A DNA stretch of 64,000 bases from Haliclystus octoradiatus. Taxonomy: Eukaryota; Cnidaria; Staurozoa; Stauromedusae; Haliclystidae. Position numbers and translations under genes: made by a program. The first letter of the stretch is position 1; each line of letters starts with the position of its first letter. The notes under the pieces were generated by a model. That model had not been told where the DNA came from, did no database searches, and worked only from the letters and a program-made list of their open reading frames with translations. The stretch lies in the NCBI GenBank assembly GCA_916610825.1, contig OU744447.1, positions 14,677,751 to 14,741,750 on the forward strand, written 5' to 3'. Shown here piece by piece: positions 1 through 10,300 of this stretch.

Positions 1-2621
1 ACAATGTCAACAACTCCCTTCCCACCCATCAAATCTGGATACTGGCACACTGTACGCTTCACAAATCGAGAAGAACCAAGGACAAAGTCCCAGATTGCAT
101 CCTCAAGTTGTTTAACGACAGGAGCTGGAAGGAAGTAAATACTACAACAGTACCAAAGTTTGGATGCCGCCAGCAGGTTAACGACAGTGCGTTTACCCTG
201 CATGGAGAGAATCCTCCCTTTCCAACACGTTAAAGTTCGTTTAAATGACTCAATCTTTTTCAAAAATGGAAAAGAAAGAGTCATGTTGTTGCCAAAGGGC
301 AATCCAAGTAACTCCACATACGTAGAGGTCCAAGTAATGCCCAATGGCCCTGTACGGTCGTTATCTATCAAGGACCCGCACCAGAGCCCGTTACATTTGG
401 CTTTGTTTATTCTTGCACCTGAGGCACGGCAAAACAATTCCACATGGTCCCAAGCATTCTGGATTGAGTCCAAACCACTCAATATTAGAGTGGTATCATC
501 TGCATACTGGGAAAGTCTGATGTCTCCATACAAACCTGGCAACTTCACACCCTCTATCCGTTGTTCCTGTCGTAAAGTCGCTCCCAGTAACTCAGAAACC
601 AACACGTACAATAGTGGAGAGAGCGGGCAACCCTGTCTCACTCCCCTGCTGAGTGTGATTTCTTCAGTCAGAGTACCATTCAGTTTAATTTTACTTCGTG
701 TGTCCTTGTATAGTATACTAATCCATTCAAGAAATACAGGCCCGAGTCCCATCGCTGCTAAAACACGGAGTAGGAGGGAGCGGTTGACGTGGTCAAAGGC
801 CTTCAGCTGGTCCACACTAACAAGGGCCACAGGCAATTTGTTAGTATTCGCCAGATCTACTACGTCTCTCAATATGCTGCAGTTTTCCAAGATACTTCTG
901 CCTGGAACACCACACGTCTGGTCAGGGTGGACGAGCACAGACACTACACAATTAAGACGGTTAGTTAAAACTTTGGTTATAATTTTATAGTCGACATTAA
1001 GGAGACTGATTGGTCGCCAGTTGCTGAGACTAGCACGATCACCTTTTTTAAACAATAAACAAATAATAGACATATACATAGAGGGGGTCAGACAACCTTC
1101 ACTGTGAATTCTGTTAAGCAACTCTGTAATAGTGTTGCCTATTATTGGCCAGAATTGCTTATAAAATTCAGCAGTGAGGCCATCTGACCCTGGTGACTTG
1201 TTATTGGTTAGTTGGTTAATGGCACTTTCGATTTCCGGATAAGACATGGGCATCTCCAGTGCCAATTTTTGGTCATTAGTTAACTTACTGGTTAGTTTGT
1301 TAATAAGGACATCTTGTGCCGTGGTATCAACAGGGCCCAAGCTGTACAACTGACTATAAAATTTACGCACAACATCCGACAGTTCAGGCAACGAAGTACG
1401 GGTTATACCTGTATCGTCAATCAACTCACGGATAGTTGACGCAGCTCCACGCGATTTCTCCAGGGAACAGAAATATGCAGTTGATCTCTCTCCCTCTTCT
1501 CTCCATCGGGCTCGGGCGCGGATAGCCGCCCCCTCGGCCTTCTGGAGTTCAAAGGCAGAGAGTTCTGCTTGGATTTTTTGGGCTAGATTAGTGAAATCAG
1601 ATCGGCCAGTGCATTCGGCCTTACGGCGTGCATTGCGCAGTTGTTTTGTAAGCCGCTGAACACGCTGCCTCGCGTGTCTCGCCTTCTCCCTTCCATACAC
1701 GCGAGACATTGTTCGGACTTTTTCTTTAATCTGATCCCACCAATCGAGCAAATTAGCGGAAAATTCATCTGATGTTCGTTCTTCCTCCCACAAGTCCACA
1801 AATTGTCTGATGTATTCCACATCTTGCAGATGGGAGTTGTTTAGACACCAGACTTCTGAACGAGTGGGAAGGTCATCCTGGAGAAATTTTGCGGTGACTG
1901 CGTCGTGATCCGAAAGAGCACAATCAACGATATCAAGGCTGGTTAGATACGACATAATACAATCACTAACAAGAATTCTATCAAGACGAGACATTGAAAG
2001 ACCACTGTTTGTACGAAACGTATAACGAATACTATCGGGGTTAGTTACCCTCCAGGCGTCCCTCAATCCCAATTCGATCATCAGATCACTCAAAACAGGC
2101 GCGGAGCGATCAGCGCAGTTGTTAACCGATCCCCGTCTGTCTAAGTGAACGTCGAGCACGCAGTTAAAGTCCCCACCAACAAGTAGTGAAGACTGTTCCT
2201 GAGTGCGCAGACAAGCTGCTCGAAGTGAGGTGAAGAACTCCTTTCGGGCGTTTATTTTATCGTTACCACCTCCCGAAGGAGAGTGCACATTGATTACCAA
2301 TAACGAAGGACACACAGCTGCGACTGTAGACGTGGATTCCGAAAAATCCAGCCTAACAGCCACAGCACGTTCAACATTCAGTTGTACAGGGACCACCTTA
2401 CAGTCTAGCTTCTTGTTTACCAGAATGACGTTACTGTGCAATCTGTTGACGAAAACGTTAAAGCCTGACCCCGTCTGCAGTCGTGAAACTGCAGACGGTG
2501 TCAGGTCAGCTTCCTGCAACAGAGCAACGTCAGCCTGGAGTTTTTTCAAAAAGCTAGTAATGGCCCCCCGCTTGGATTCCCCCCCGATACCACGGCAATT
2601 TAAACTAATAAATGACGGCAT
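1..2621 (-). CDS. LINE ORF2 polyprotein, N-terminal 873 codons (runs off left edge)
   Basis: The protein nicks target DNA and copies the element RNA into the nick. Start is the ATG at 2619-2621 (MPSFISLNCRG), placed by alignment with the complete ORF2 of copy D. The frame should stay open to the window edge, because no net indel separates it from copy D; the C-terminal ~423 residues are not in the window. Visible motifs: APE endonuclease Asn8, Glu37, GGDFN at 149-153, SRLDRI near 211 and SDHD at 237-240; RT motifs NNKSPGSDG near 473, VSVDQLKAFD near 601, RQGCPLSP near 662 and YADD near 706. Unlike copy D it keeps Asp at residue 157, after GGDFNCVL. It starts 81 nt after the ORF1 stop. Confidence 0.88.
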   Translation of the reverse strand, partial: MPSFISLNCRGIGGESKRGAITSFLKKLQADVALLQEADLTPSAVSRLQTGSGFNVFVNRLHSNVILVNKKLDCKVVPVQLNVERAVAVRLDFSESTSTVAAVCPSLLVINVHSPSGGGNDKINARKEFFTSLRAACLRTQEQSSLLVGGDFNCVLDVHLDRRGSVNNCADRSAPVLSDLMIELGLRDAWRVTNPDSIRYTFRTNSGLSMSRLDRILVSDCIMSYLTSLDIVDCALSDHDAVTAKFLQDDLPTRSEVWCLNNSHLQDVEYIRQFVDLWEEERTSDEFSANLLDWWDQIKEKVRTMSRVYGREKARHARQRVQRLTKQLRNARRKAECTGRSDFTNLAQKIQAELSAFELQKAEGAAIRARARWREEGERSTAYFCSLEKSRGAASTIRELIDDTGITRTSLPELSDVVRKFYSQLYSLGPVDTTAQDVLINKLTSKLTNDQKLALEMPMSYPEIESAINQLTNNKSPGSDGLTAEFYKQFWPIIGNTITELLNRIHSEGCLTPSMYMSIICLLFKKGDRASLSNWRPISLLNVDYKIITKVLTNRLNCVVSVLVHPDQTCGVPGRSILENCSILRDVVDLANTNKLPVALVSVDQLKAFDHVNRSLLLRVLAAMGLGPVFLEWISILYKDTRSKIKLNGTLTEEITLSRGVRQGCPLSPLLYVLVSELLGATLRQEQRIEGVKLPGLYGDIRLSQYADDTTLILSGLDSIQNAWDHVELFCRASGARINKAKCNGLWCGSLIDNDRTGPLGITWTSTYVELLGLPFGNNMTLSFPFLKKIESFKRTLTCWKGRILSMQGKRTVVNLLAASKLWYCCSIYFLPAPVVKQLEDAIWDFVLGSSRFVKRTVCQYPDLMGGKGVVDI

Positions 2622-2699
2622 GAGGACGAATACAGGGATACAGCACAGTACTAATATAATTAAACATAAAAGTAAAAGTAAATTAAATTACTTACCCTT

Positions 2700-2732
2700 G
2701 CTCTACGAGGCAGAATTCTGCCTCAATAGAGC
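2700..2732 (-). promoter_or_regulatory. RNA hairpin spanning the ORF1 stop codon (copy A)
   Basis: An inverted repeat: the outer arms GCTCTA/TAGAGC flank a perfect 18-bp palindrome, GAGGCAGAATTCTGCCTC, with a small asymmetric internal loop between them. In the element RNA this folds into a stem of about 13 bp with an AAUU loop. The ORF1 stop codon (UAG) lies in its 3' arm. The same structure is in copy D at 63522-63554. A role in termination, reinitiation or ORF2 coupling is inference. Confidence 0.6.
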
Positions 2733-3352
2733 AGTCCCCCGGCTAGGAAAGAGTTTCTTTTTCGTTGCCGTTTTGTTTTTTTTGGCAGGACTAGCCGGGG
2801 GAGTTTTTTTTCTTTTGGCATTTATTGCTGTCTGCCAGCCTTCTTCAGCAGTCAGTTTCGAGCTTTCTGCGCCCTCAACCACCGCCTCCGGGGAATGATC
2901 ACCCCTACCTTCGACTTCCATCAAGTCTTCCACATCCCCCGGAACAGCAGGTGGGGGCACAGACGGGGGTGGAATTGATTCAACCCCCTCTGCAGCTTGT
3001 TTCTCCTCCACCAGCTCAACCTGTTTTTCAACAGGCTTTGCTGGTTTTGGCCCTTTTGCTGGGGCAGAGGGAGCTGAAAATTCGTCCGAATAGAGTTTTT
3101 CTTCTCTATTCGGGCATTGAAATTTGTTATGACCGAACTGGTCACAACGCAGGCACTTGGGTTTTCGGCCTGGGTAGTAAACGGACAAAGTGTCTTTTCC
3201 AGACACAATGTGCGAGGGCAGAGACTTCCCCTCCGAAACCACAATTTTAATGTGAAGTTCCCCGGTTCGAACTTCTGGCATATCCCTATGGGTCACGGCC
3301 ACCACCCCCTGTATCTCACCGAAGCAAGCTAGAGCCTCGGCAACTCTCAACT
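2703..3352 (-). CDS. LINE ORF1 protein, C-terminal part (CCHC zinc knuckle), 5'-truncated
   Basis: ORF1 proteins of L1/Tx1-type elements bind element RNA as chaperones. About 216 codons remain. A zinc knuckle, CLRCDQFGHNKFQC (C-X2-C-X4-H-X4-C), lies about 64-77 residues in. Before it is the usual lead-in strand (SLPSHIVSGKD, then VYYPGRKPK). After it comes a long low-complexity tail rich in Pro, Glu, Ala and Lys, with a basic end (KKNKTATKKK). The N-terminal half, where family members have an RRM-like fold, is lost by truncation at the U2 junction, and no ATG is present; reading upstream meets a stop inside U2. The stop codon lies in a strong inverted repeat. This fragment is probably not functional. 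Confidence 0.82.
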
Positions 3353-3383
3353 CTTGATCTTAGCCAATAGGCCGAGAAGCGAT
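3353..3383 (-). pseudogene. U2 snRNA 5' fragment (nt 1-31), interrupted by LINE copy A
   Basis: Positions 3383 down to 3353 read exactly as the first 31 nt of the intact U2 genes, ending GATCAAG, and then run directly into LINE copy A. The upstream flank, including the candidate promoter element at 3414-3432, is kept. Transcripts from this promoter would therefore begin with 31 nt of U2 and read into the retrotransposon. The 3' part of this U2 copy must lie left of the window. Confidence 0.95.
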
Positions 3384-3857
3384 AACCAGAGCAAGAATCG
3401 GGCAGATTTTTTTCGCAAATAGGTGTGAATTACTGTGCAACGTGTTGATTGAGATAGGAGTGTCACTGCGTAAAACGGCCAGGAATCTCTGACTTGAAGG
3501 AAGAAAACACTGGATTCTGTTTTCAAGTGAAGAATTTTGGCCGTTGCTAGTTCACCCTGTGGTCTCTACTAATGGTCGAAGTAGCAATGTAAACAAGTTT
3601 CGAACACTTGATCTTAGCTAGTAGGCCGAGAAAAGTGGCCAATGCCAGGCCATGATTAAAACGCAACGCTTCGAAGCCCTTGATGTAGATACAACATCAC
3701 ATTTGGGCTGTGACGTCAAAGCAACGACCCACCAGCCAGGATGCGAAAAAAGTATTCTAAGTCTTTTCCTTGCTTTTTTCATCGACACCATGAAAAGGGC
3801 TTATGGCGCTTGCCTAGCCCTGTGGATAAGGCACAAGTTTTATTGGTGTTTTACTGT

Positions 3858-4045
3858 GGTGGGCCCAGCTTGGATGTAGTGCAATACCAAGAGGACCCGT
3901 GGTCAGGGTGAAGCAAGCTCCTATCCCATGACCTGTTGCCAAAAATCAGTTTAATATAAGAGCTAGTCGATGACTAGCGTATCAGATATTAAGCTGATAA
4001 GAACAGATACTACACTTGATCTTAGCCAATAGGCCGAGAAGCGAT
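3858..4045 (-). ncRNA. U2: U2 spliceosomal snRNA gene 1
   Basis: U2 snRNA pairs with the intron branch site in the spliceosome. The 188-nt minus-strand sequence starts ATCGCTTCTCGGCC at 4045. Visible parts: stem-loop I; GTAGTA (nt 33-38), which pairs with the branch site; stem IIa (TATCAG nt 47-52 with CTGATA nt 61-66); stem IIb (GCTAGTC/GACTAGC, nt 68-84, 3-nt loop); Sm site ATTTTTGG (nt 100-107); stem III base GGTCA/TGACC; stem-loop IV CTTGG/CCAAG (nt 155-177). Arms IIb-IV differ from human U2 but keep pairing, so it looks functional. The 3' end is placed by analogy with known U2 and may be off by a few nt. Its unit carries variants shared with genes 9 and 10 (an ATG-containing spacer start, one C missing after CGACC). 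Confidence 0.97.
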
Positions 4046-4135
4046 AACCAGAGCAAGAATCGGGCAGATTTTTTTCGCAAATAGGTGTGAATTACTGTGC
4101 AACGTGTTGATTGAGATAGGAGTGTCACTGCGTAA
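4046..4135 (-). promoter_or_regulatory. U2 proximal promoter region (representative, gene 1)
   Basis: This upstream stretch is present in all long units and absent from the short ones. The motif TAATTCACACCTATTTGCG at 4076-4094 lies at about -31 to -49 from the U2 start and resembles the insect snRNA proximal sequence element (TAATTCCCAACT...). It sits slightly closer to the start than the insect element. No TATA box is obvious, as expected for pol II snRNA genes. The same motif occurs 31-49 bp upstream of each U2 gene. The assignment rests on resemblance only. Confidence 0.45.
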
Positions 4136-4265
4136 AACGGCCAGGAATCTCTGACTTGAAGGAAGAAAACACTGGATTCTGTTTTCAAGTGAAGAATTTT
4201 GGCCGTTGCTAGTTCACCCTGTGGTCTCTACTAATGGTCGAAGTAGCAATGTAAACAAGTTTCGA

Positions 4266-4295
4266 ACACTTGATCTTAGCTAGTAGGCCGAGAAA
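4266..4295 (-). repeat. Degenerate U2 5'-end copy in the spacer (representative)
   Basis: On the minus strand this matches U2 nt 5-34 at 27 of 30 positions, with differences at nt 5, 17 and 19, and then diverges before the GTAGTA element is complete. One copy lies 19-48 bp before the start of every unit, long or short, giving about 103 copies in the window. It keeps the sequence around the LINE insertion point (AAGATCAAG then TGT), but none of the copies seen carries an insertion. It has no downstream U2 body and is not a gene. Confidence 0.85.
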
Positions 4296-4313
4296 AGTGG
4301 CCCATGCCAGGCC

Positions 4314-7300
4314 TTGATTAAAACGCAACGCTTCGAAGCCCTCGATGTAGATACAACATCACGTCTGGGCTGTGACGTCAAAGCAACGACCCCACCAGCC
4401 AGGATGCGAAAAAAGTATTCTAAGTCTTTTCCTTGCTTTTTTCATCGACACCATGAAAAGGGCTTATGGCGCTTGCCTAGCCCTGTGGATAAGGCACATG
4501 TTTTATTGGTGATTTTCTGTAGTGGGCCCAGTAAACAGGCAGGAATCTCTGACTTGAATGAAGAAAACACTGGATTCTGTCTTGAAGTGAAGAATTTTGG
4601 CCGTTGCTAGTTCACCCTGTGGTCTCTACTAATGGTCGAAGTAGCAATGTAAACAAGTTTCGAACACTTGATCTTAGCTAGTAGGCCGAGAAAAGTGGCC
4701 CATGCCAGGCCTTGATTAAAACGCAACGCTTCGAAGCCCTCGATGTAGATACAACATCACGTCTGGGCTGTGACGTCAAAGCAACGACCCCACCAGCCAG
4801 GATGCGAAAAAAGTATTCTAAGTCTTTTCCTTGCTTTTTTCATCGACACCATGAAAAGGGCTTATGGCGCTTGCCTAGCCCTGTGGATAAGGCACATGTT
4901 TTATTGGTGATTTTCTGTAGTGGGCCCAGTAAACAGGCAGGAATCTCTGACTTGAATGAAGAAAACACTGGATTCTGTCTTGAAGTGAAGAATTTTGGCC
5001 GTTGCTAGTTCACCCTGTGGTCTCTACTAATGGTCGAAGTAGCAATGTAAACAAGTTTCGAACACTTGATCTTAGCTAGTAGGCCGAGAAAAGTGGCCCA
5101 TGCCAGGCCTTGATTAAAACGCAACGCTTCGAAGCCCTCGATGTAGATACAACATCACATTTGGGCTGTGACGTCAAAGCAACGACCCCAACAGCCAGGA
5201 TGCGAAAAAAGTATTCTAAGTCTTTTCCTTGCTTTTTTCATCGACACCATGAAAAGGGCTTATGGCGCTTGCCTAGCCCTGTGGATAAGGCACATGTTTT
5301 ATTGGTGATTTTCTGTAGTGGGCCCAGTAAACAGGCAGGAATCTCTGACTTGAAGGAAGAAAACACTGGATTCTGTTTTCAAGTGAAGAATTTTGGCCGT
5401 TGCTAGTTCACCCTGTGGTCTCTACTAATGGTCGAAGTAGCAATGTAAACAAGTTTCGAACACTTGATCTTAGCTAGTAGGCCGAGAAAAGTGGCCCATG
5501 CCAGGCCTTGATTAAAACGCAACGCTTCGAAGCCCTCGATGTAGATACAACATCACATTTGGGCTGTGACGTCAAAGCAACGACCCCAACAGCCAGGATG
5601 CGAAAAAAGTATTCTAAGTCTTTTCCTTGCTTTTTTCATCGACACCATGAAAAGGGCTTATGGCGCTTGCCTAGCCCTGTGGATAAGGCACATGTTTTAT
5701 TGGTGATTTTCTGTAGTGGGCCCAGTAAACAGGCAGGAATCTCTGACTTGAAGGAAGAAAACACTGGATTCTGTTTTCAAGTGAAGAATTTTGGCCGTTG
5801 CTAGTTCACCCTGTGGTCTCTACTAATGGTCGAAGTAGCAATGTAAACAAGTTTCGAACACTTGATCTTAGCTAGTAGGCCGAGAAAAGTGGCCCATGCC
5901 AGGCCTTGATTAAAACGCAACGCTTCGAAGCCCTCGATGTAGATACAACATCACATTTGGGCTGTGACGTCAAAGCAACGACCCCACCAGCCAGGATGCG
6001 AAAAAAGTATTCTAAGTCTTTTCCTTGCTTTTTTCATCGACACCATGAAAAGGGCTTATGGCGCTTGCCTAGCCCTGTGGATAAGGCACATGTTTTATTG
6101 GTGATTTTCTGTAGTGGGCCCAGTAAACAGGCAGGAATCTCTGACTTGAATGAAGAAAACACTGGATTCTGTCTTGAAGTGAAGAATTTTGGCCGTTGCT
6201 AGTTCACCCTGTGGTCTCTACTAATGGTCGAAGTAGCAATGTAAACAAGTTTCGAACACTTGATCTTAGCTAGTAGGCCGAGAAAAGTGGCCCATGCCAG
6301 GCCTTGATTAAAACGCAACGCTTCGAAGCCCTCGATGTAGATACAACATCACGTCTGGGCTGTGACGTCAAAGCAACGACCCCACCAGCCAGGATGCGAA
6401 AAAAGTATTCTAAGTCTTTTCCTTGCTTTTTTCATCGACACCATGAAAAGGGCTTATGGCGCTTGCCTAGCCCTGTGGATAAGGCACATGTTTTATTGGT
6501 GATTTTCTGTAGTGGGCCCAGTAAACAGGCAGGAATCTCTGACTTGAATGAAGAAAACACTGGATTCTGTCTTGAAGTGAAGAATTTTGGCCGTTGCTAG
6601 TTCACCCTGTGGTCTCTACTAATGGTCGAAGTAGCAATGTAAACAAGTTTCGAACACTTGATCTTAGCTAGTAGGCCGAGAAAAGTGGCCCATGCCAGGC
6701 CTTGATTAAAACGCAACGCTTCGAAGCCCTCGATGTAGATACAACATCACATTTGGGCTGTGACGTCAAAGCAACGACCCCAACAGCCAGGATGCGAAAA
6801 AAGTATTCTAAGTCTTTTCCTTGCTTTTTTCATCGACACCATGAAAAGGGCTTATGGCGCTTGCCTAGCCCTGTGGATAAGGCACATGTTTTATTGGTGA
6901 TTTTCTGTAGTGGGCCCAGTAAACAGGCAGGAATCTCTGACTTGAAGGAAGAAAACACTGGATTCTGTTTTCAAGTGAAGAATTTTGGCCGTTGCTAGTT
7001 CACCCTGTGGTCTCTACTAATGGTCGAAGTAGCAATGTAAACAAGTTTCGAACACTTGATCTTAGCTAGTAGGCCGAGAAAAGTGGCCCATGCCAGGCCT
7101 TGATTAAAACGCAACGCTTCGAAGCCCTCGATGTAGATACAACATCACATTTGGGCTGTGACGTCAAAGCAACGACCCCAACAGCCAGGATGCGAAAAAA
7201 GTATTCTAAGTCTTTTCCTTGCTTTTTTCATCGACACCATGAAAAGGGCTTATGGCGCTTGCCTAGCCCTGTGGATAAGGCACATGTTTTATTGGTGATT

Positions 7301-10300
7301 TTCTGTAGTGGGCCCAGTAAACAGGCAGGAATCTCTGACTTGAAGGAAGAAAACACTGGATTCTGTTTTCAAGTGAAGAATTTTGGCCGTTGCTAGTTCA
7401 CCCTGTGGTCTCTACTAATGGTCGAAGTAGCAATGTAAACAAGTTTCGAACACTTGATCTTAGCTAGTAGGCCGAGAAAAGTGGCCCATGCCAGGCCTTG
7501 ATTAAAACGCAACGCTTCGAAGCCCTCGATGTAGATACAACATCACATTTGGGCTGTGACGTCAAAGCAACGACCCCACCAGCCAGGATGCGAAAAAAGT
7601 ATTCTAAGTCTTTTCCTTGCTTTTTTCATCGACACCATGAAAAGGGCTTATGGCGCTTGCCTAGCCCTGTGGATAAGGCACATGTTTTATTGGTGATTTT
7701 CTGTAGTGGGCCCAGTAAACAGGCAGGAATCTCTGACTTGAATGAAGAAAACACTGGATTCTGTCTTGAAGTGAAGAATTTTGGCCGTTGCTAGTTCACC
7801 CTGTGGTCTCTACTAATGGTCGAAGTAGCAATGTAAACAAGTTTCGAACACTTGATCTTAGCTAGTAGGCCGAGAAAAGTGGCCCATGCCAGGCCTTGAT
7901 TAAAACGCAACGCTTCGAAGCCCTCGATGTAGATACAACATCACGTCTGGGCTGTGACGTCAAAGCAACGACCCCACCAGCCAGGATGCGAAAAAAGTAT
8001 TCTAAGTCTTTTCCTTGCTTTTTTCATCGACACCATGAAAAGGGCTTATGGCGCTTGCCTAGCCCTGTGGATAAGGCACATGTTTTATTGGTGATTTTCT
8101 GTAGTGGGCCCAGTAAACAGGCAGGAATCTCTGACTTGAATGAAGAAAACACTGGATTCTGTCTTGAAGTGAAGAATTTTGGCCGTTGCTAGTTCACCCT
8201 GTGGTCTCTACTAATGGTCGAAGTAGCAATGTAAACAAGTTTCGAACACTTGATCTTAGCTAGTAGGCCGAGAAAAGTGGCCCATGCCAGGCCTTGATTA
8301 AAACGCAACGCTTCGAAGCCCTCGATGTAGATACAACATCACATTTGGGCTGTGACGTCAAAGCAACGACCCCAACAGCCAGGATGCGAAAAAAGTATTC
8401 TAAGTCTTTTCCTTGCTTTTTTCATCGACACCATGAAAAGGGCTTATGGCGCTTGCCTAGCCCTGTGGATAAGGCACATGTTTTATTGGTGATTTTCTGT
8501 AGTGGGCCCAGTAAACAGGCAGGAATCTCTGACTTGAAGGAAGAAAACACTGGATTCTGTTTTCAAGTGAAGAATTTTGGCCGTTGCTAGTTCACCCTGT
8601 GGTCTCTACTAATGGTCGAAGTAGCAATGTAAACAAGTTTCGAACACTTGATCTTAGCTAGTAGGCCGAGAAAAGTGGCCCATGCCAGGCCTTGATTAAA
8701 ACGCAACGCTTCGAAGCCCTCGATGTAGATACAACATCACATTTGGGCTGTGACGTCAAAGCAACGACCCCAACAGCCAGGATGCGAAAAAAGTATTCTA
8801 AGTCTTTTCCTTGCTTTTTTCATCGACACCATGAAAAGGGCTTATGGCGCTTGCCTAGCCCTGTGGATAAGGCACATGTTTTATTGGTGATTTTCTGTAG
8901 TGGGCCCAGTAAACAGGCAGGAATCTCTGACTTGAATGAAGAAAACACTGGATTCTGTCTTGAAGTGAAGAATTTTGGCCGTTGCTAGTTCACCCTGTGG
9001 TCTCTACTAATGGTCGAAGTAGCAATGTAAACAAGTTTCGAACACTTGATCTTAGCTAGTAGGCCGAGAAAAGTGGCCCATGCCAGGCCTTGATTAAAAC
9101 GCAACGCTTCGAAGCCCTCGATGTAGATACAACATCACGTCTGGGCTGTGACGTCAAAGCAACGACCCCACCAGCCAGGATGCGAAAAAAGTATTCTAAG
9201 TCTTTTCCTTGCTTTTTTCATCGACACCATGAAAAGGGCTTATGGCGCTTGCCTAGCCCTGTGGATAAGGCACATGTTTTATTGGTGATTTTCTGTAGTG
9301 GGCCCAGTAAACAGGCAGGAATCTCTGACTTGAATGAAGAAAACACTGGATTCTGTCTTGAAGTGAAGAATTTTGGCCGTTGCTAGTTCACCCTGTGGTC
9401 TCTACTAATGGTCGAAGTAGTAATGTAAACAAGTTTCGAACACTTGATCTTAGCTAGTAGGCCGAGAAAAGTGGCCCATGCCAGGCCTTGATTAAAACGC
9501 AACGCTTCGAAGCCCTCGATGTAGATACAACATCACATTTGGGCTGTGACGTCAAAGCAACGACCCCAACAGCCAGGATGCGAAAAAAGTATTCTAAGTC
9601 TTTTCCTTGCTTTTTTCATCGACACCATGAAAAGGGCTTATGGCGCTTGCCTAGCCCTGTGGATAAGGCACATGTTTTATTGGTGATTTTCTGTAGTGGG
9701 CCCAGTAAACAGGCAGGAATCTCTGACTTGAAGGAAGAAAACACTGGATTCTGTTTTCAAGTGAAGAATTTTGGCCGTTGCTAGTTCACCCTGTGGTCTC
9801 TACTAATGGTCGAAGTAGCAATGTAAACAAGTTTCGAACACTTGATCTTAGCTAGTAGGCCGAGAAAAGTGGCCCATGCCAGGCCTTGATTAAAACGCAA
9901 CGCTTCGAAGCCCTCGATGTAGATACAACATCACATTTGGGCTGTGACGTCAAAGCAACGACCCCAACAGCCAGGATGCGAAAAAAGTATTCTAAGTCTT
10001 TTCCTTGCTTTTTTCATCGACACCATGAAAAGGGCTTATGGCGCTTGCCTAGCCCTGTGGATAAGGCACATGTTTTATTGGTGATTTTCTGTAGTGGGCC
10101 CAGTAAACAGGCAGGAATCTCTGACTTGAATGAAGAAAACACTGGATTCTGTTTTCAAGTGAAGAATTTTGGCCGTTGCTAGTTCACCCTGTGGTCTCTA
10201 CTAATGGTCGAAGTAGCAATGTAAACAAGTTTCGAACACTTGATCTTAGCTAGTAGGCCGAGAAAAGTGGCCCATGCCAGGCCTTGATTAAAACGCAACG

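Larger units (their letters stand above)
1..3352 (-). mobile_element. U2-targeted APE-type LINE, copy A (5'-truncated; 3' end outside window)
   Basis: This is the left-most retrotransposon copy. Its 5' end (position 3352) abuts U2 nt 31 exactly, after GATCAAG on the minus strand. It carries the end of ORF1 and the first two thirds of ORF2; the rest, with the 3' UTR and A tail, lies left of the window. It is almost identical to copy D with a constant offset of 60817 over ORF2, so there is no net indel there. The 5' truncation falls inside ORF1, as expected for incomplete target-primed reverse transcription. ORF content (zinc knuckle, APE endonuclease, RT) places it among L1/Tx1-like elements. 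The U2 target site suggests relation to Keno; that assignment is inference. Confidence 0.93.

Noticed and set aside
160-990. 276-codon plus-strand frame (also at 39010 and 60977)
   Set aside because: It is exactly antisense to the conserved RT region of ORF2; its conservation is explained by the opposite strand.
3838-3857. snRNA 3' box downstream of U2
   Set aside because: The AGTAAAACACCAATAAAAC stretch is only loosely similar to known 3' boxes and persists in U2-less units, so it is not listed as a feature.
3982-4188. 68-codon minus-strand frame over U2 and its promoter
   Set aside because: It starts with TTG, covers the U2 gene itself, and recurs only because the U2 gene recurs.
4259-4267. 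GTTCGAAAC on the minus strand as a pol III B box, suggesting a tRNA-derived SINE
   Set aside because: It fits the short B-box consensus, but the only A-box-like sequence is far too close and imperfect, and there is no tRNA fold or pol III terminator.
4266-4360. A second small RNA gene (spliced leader, U1, U4, U5, U11, U12 or 5S) in the shared spacer
   Set aside because: No Sm site, splice donor leader or diagnostic motif of these RNAs was found on either strand; only the degenerate U2 5' end is recognisable.
4314-4610. Repeated 98-codon frame on the plus strand in each short unit, as a tandem gene family
   Set aside because: It starts with TTG, lies antisense to U2-derived sequence, is broken by tolerated 1-nt deletions in several units, and resembles no known protein. 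It follows from the repeat.
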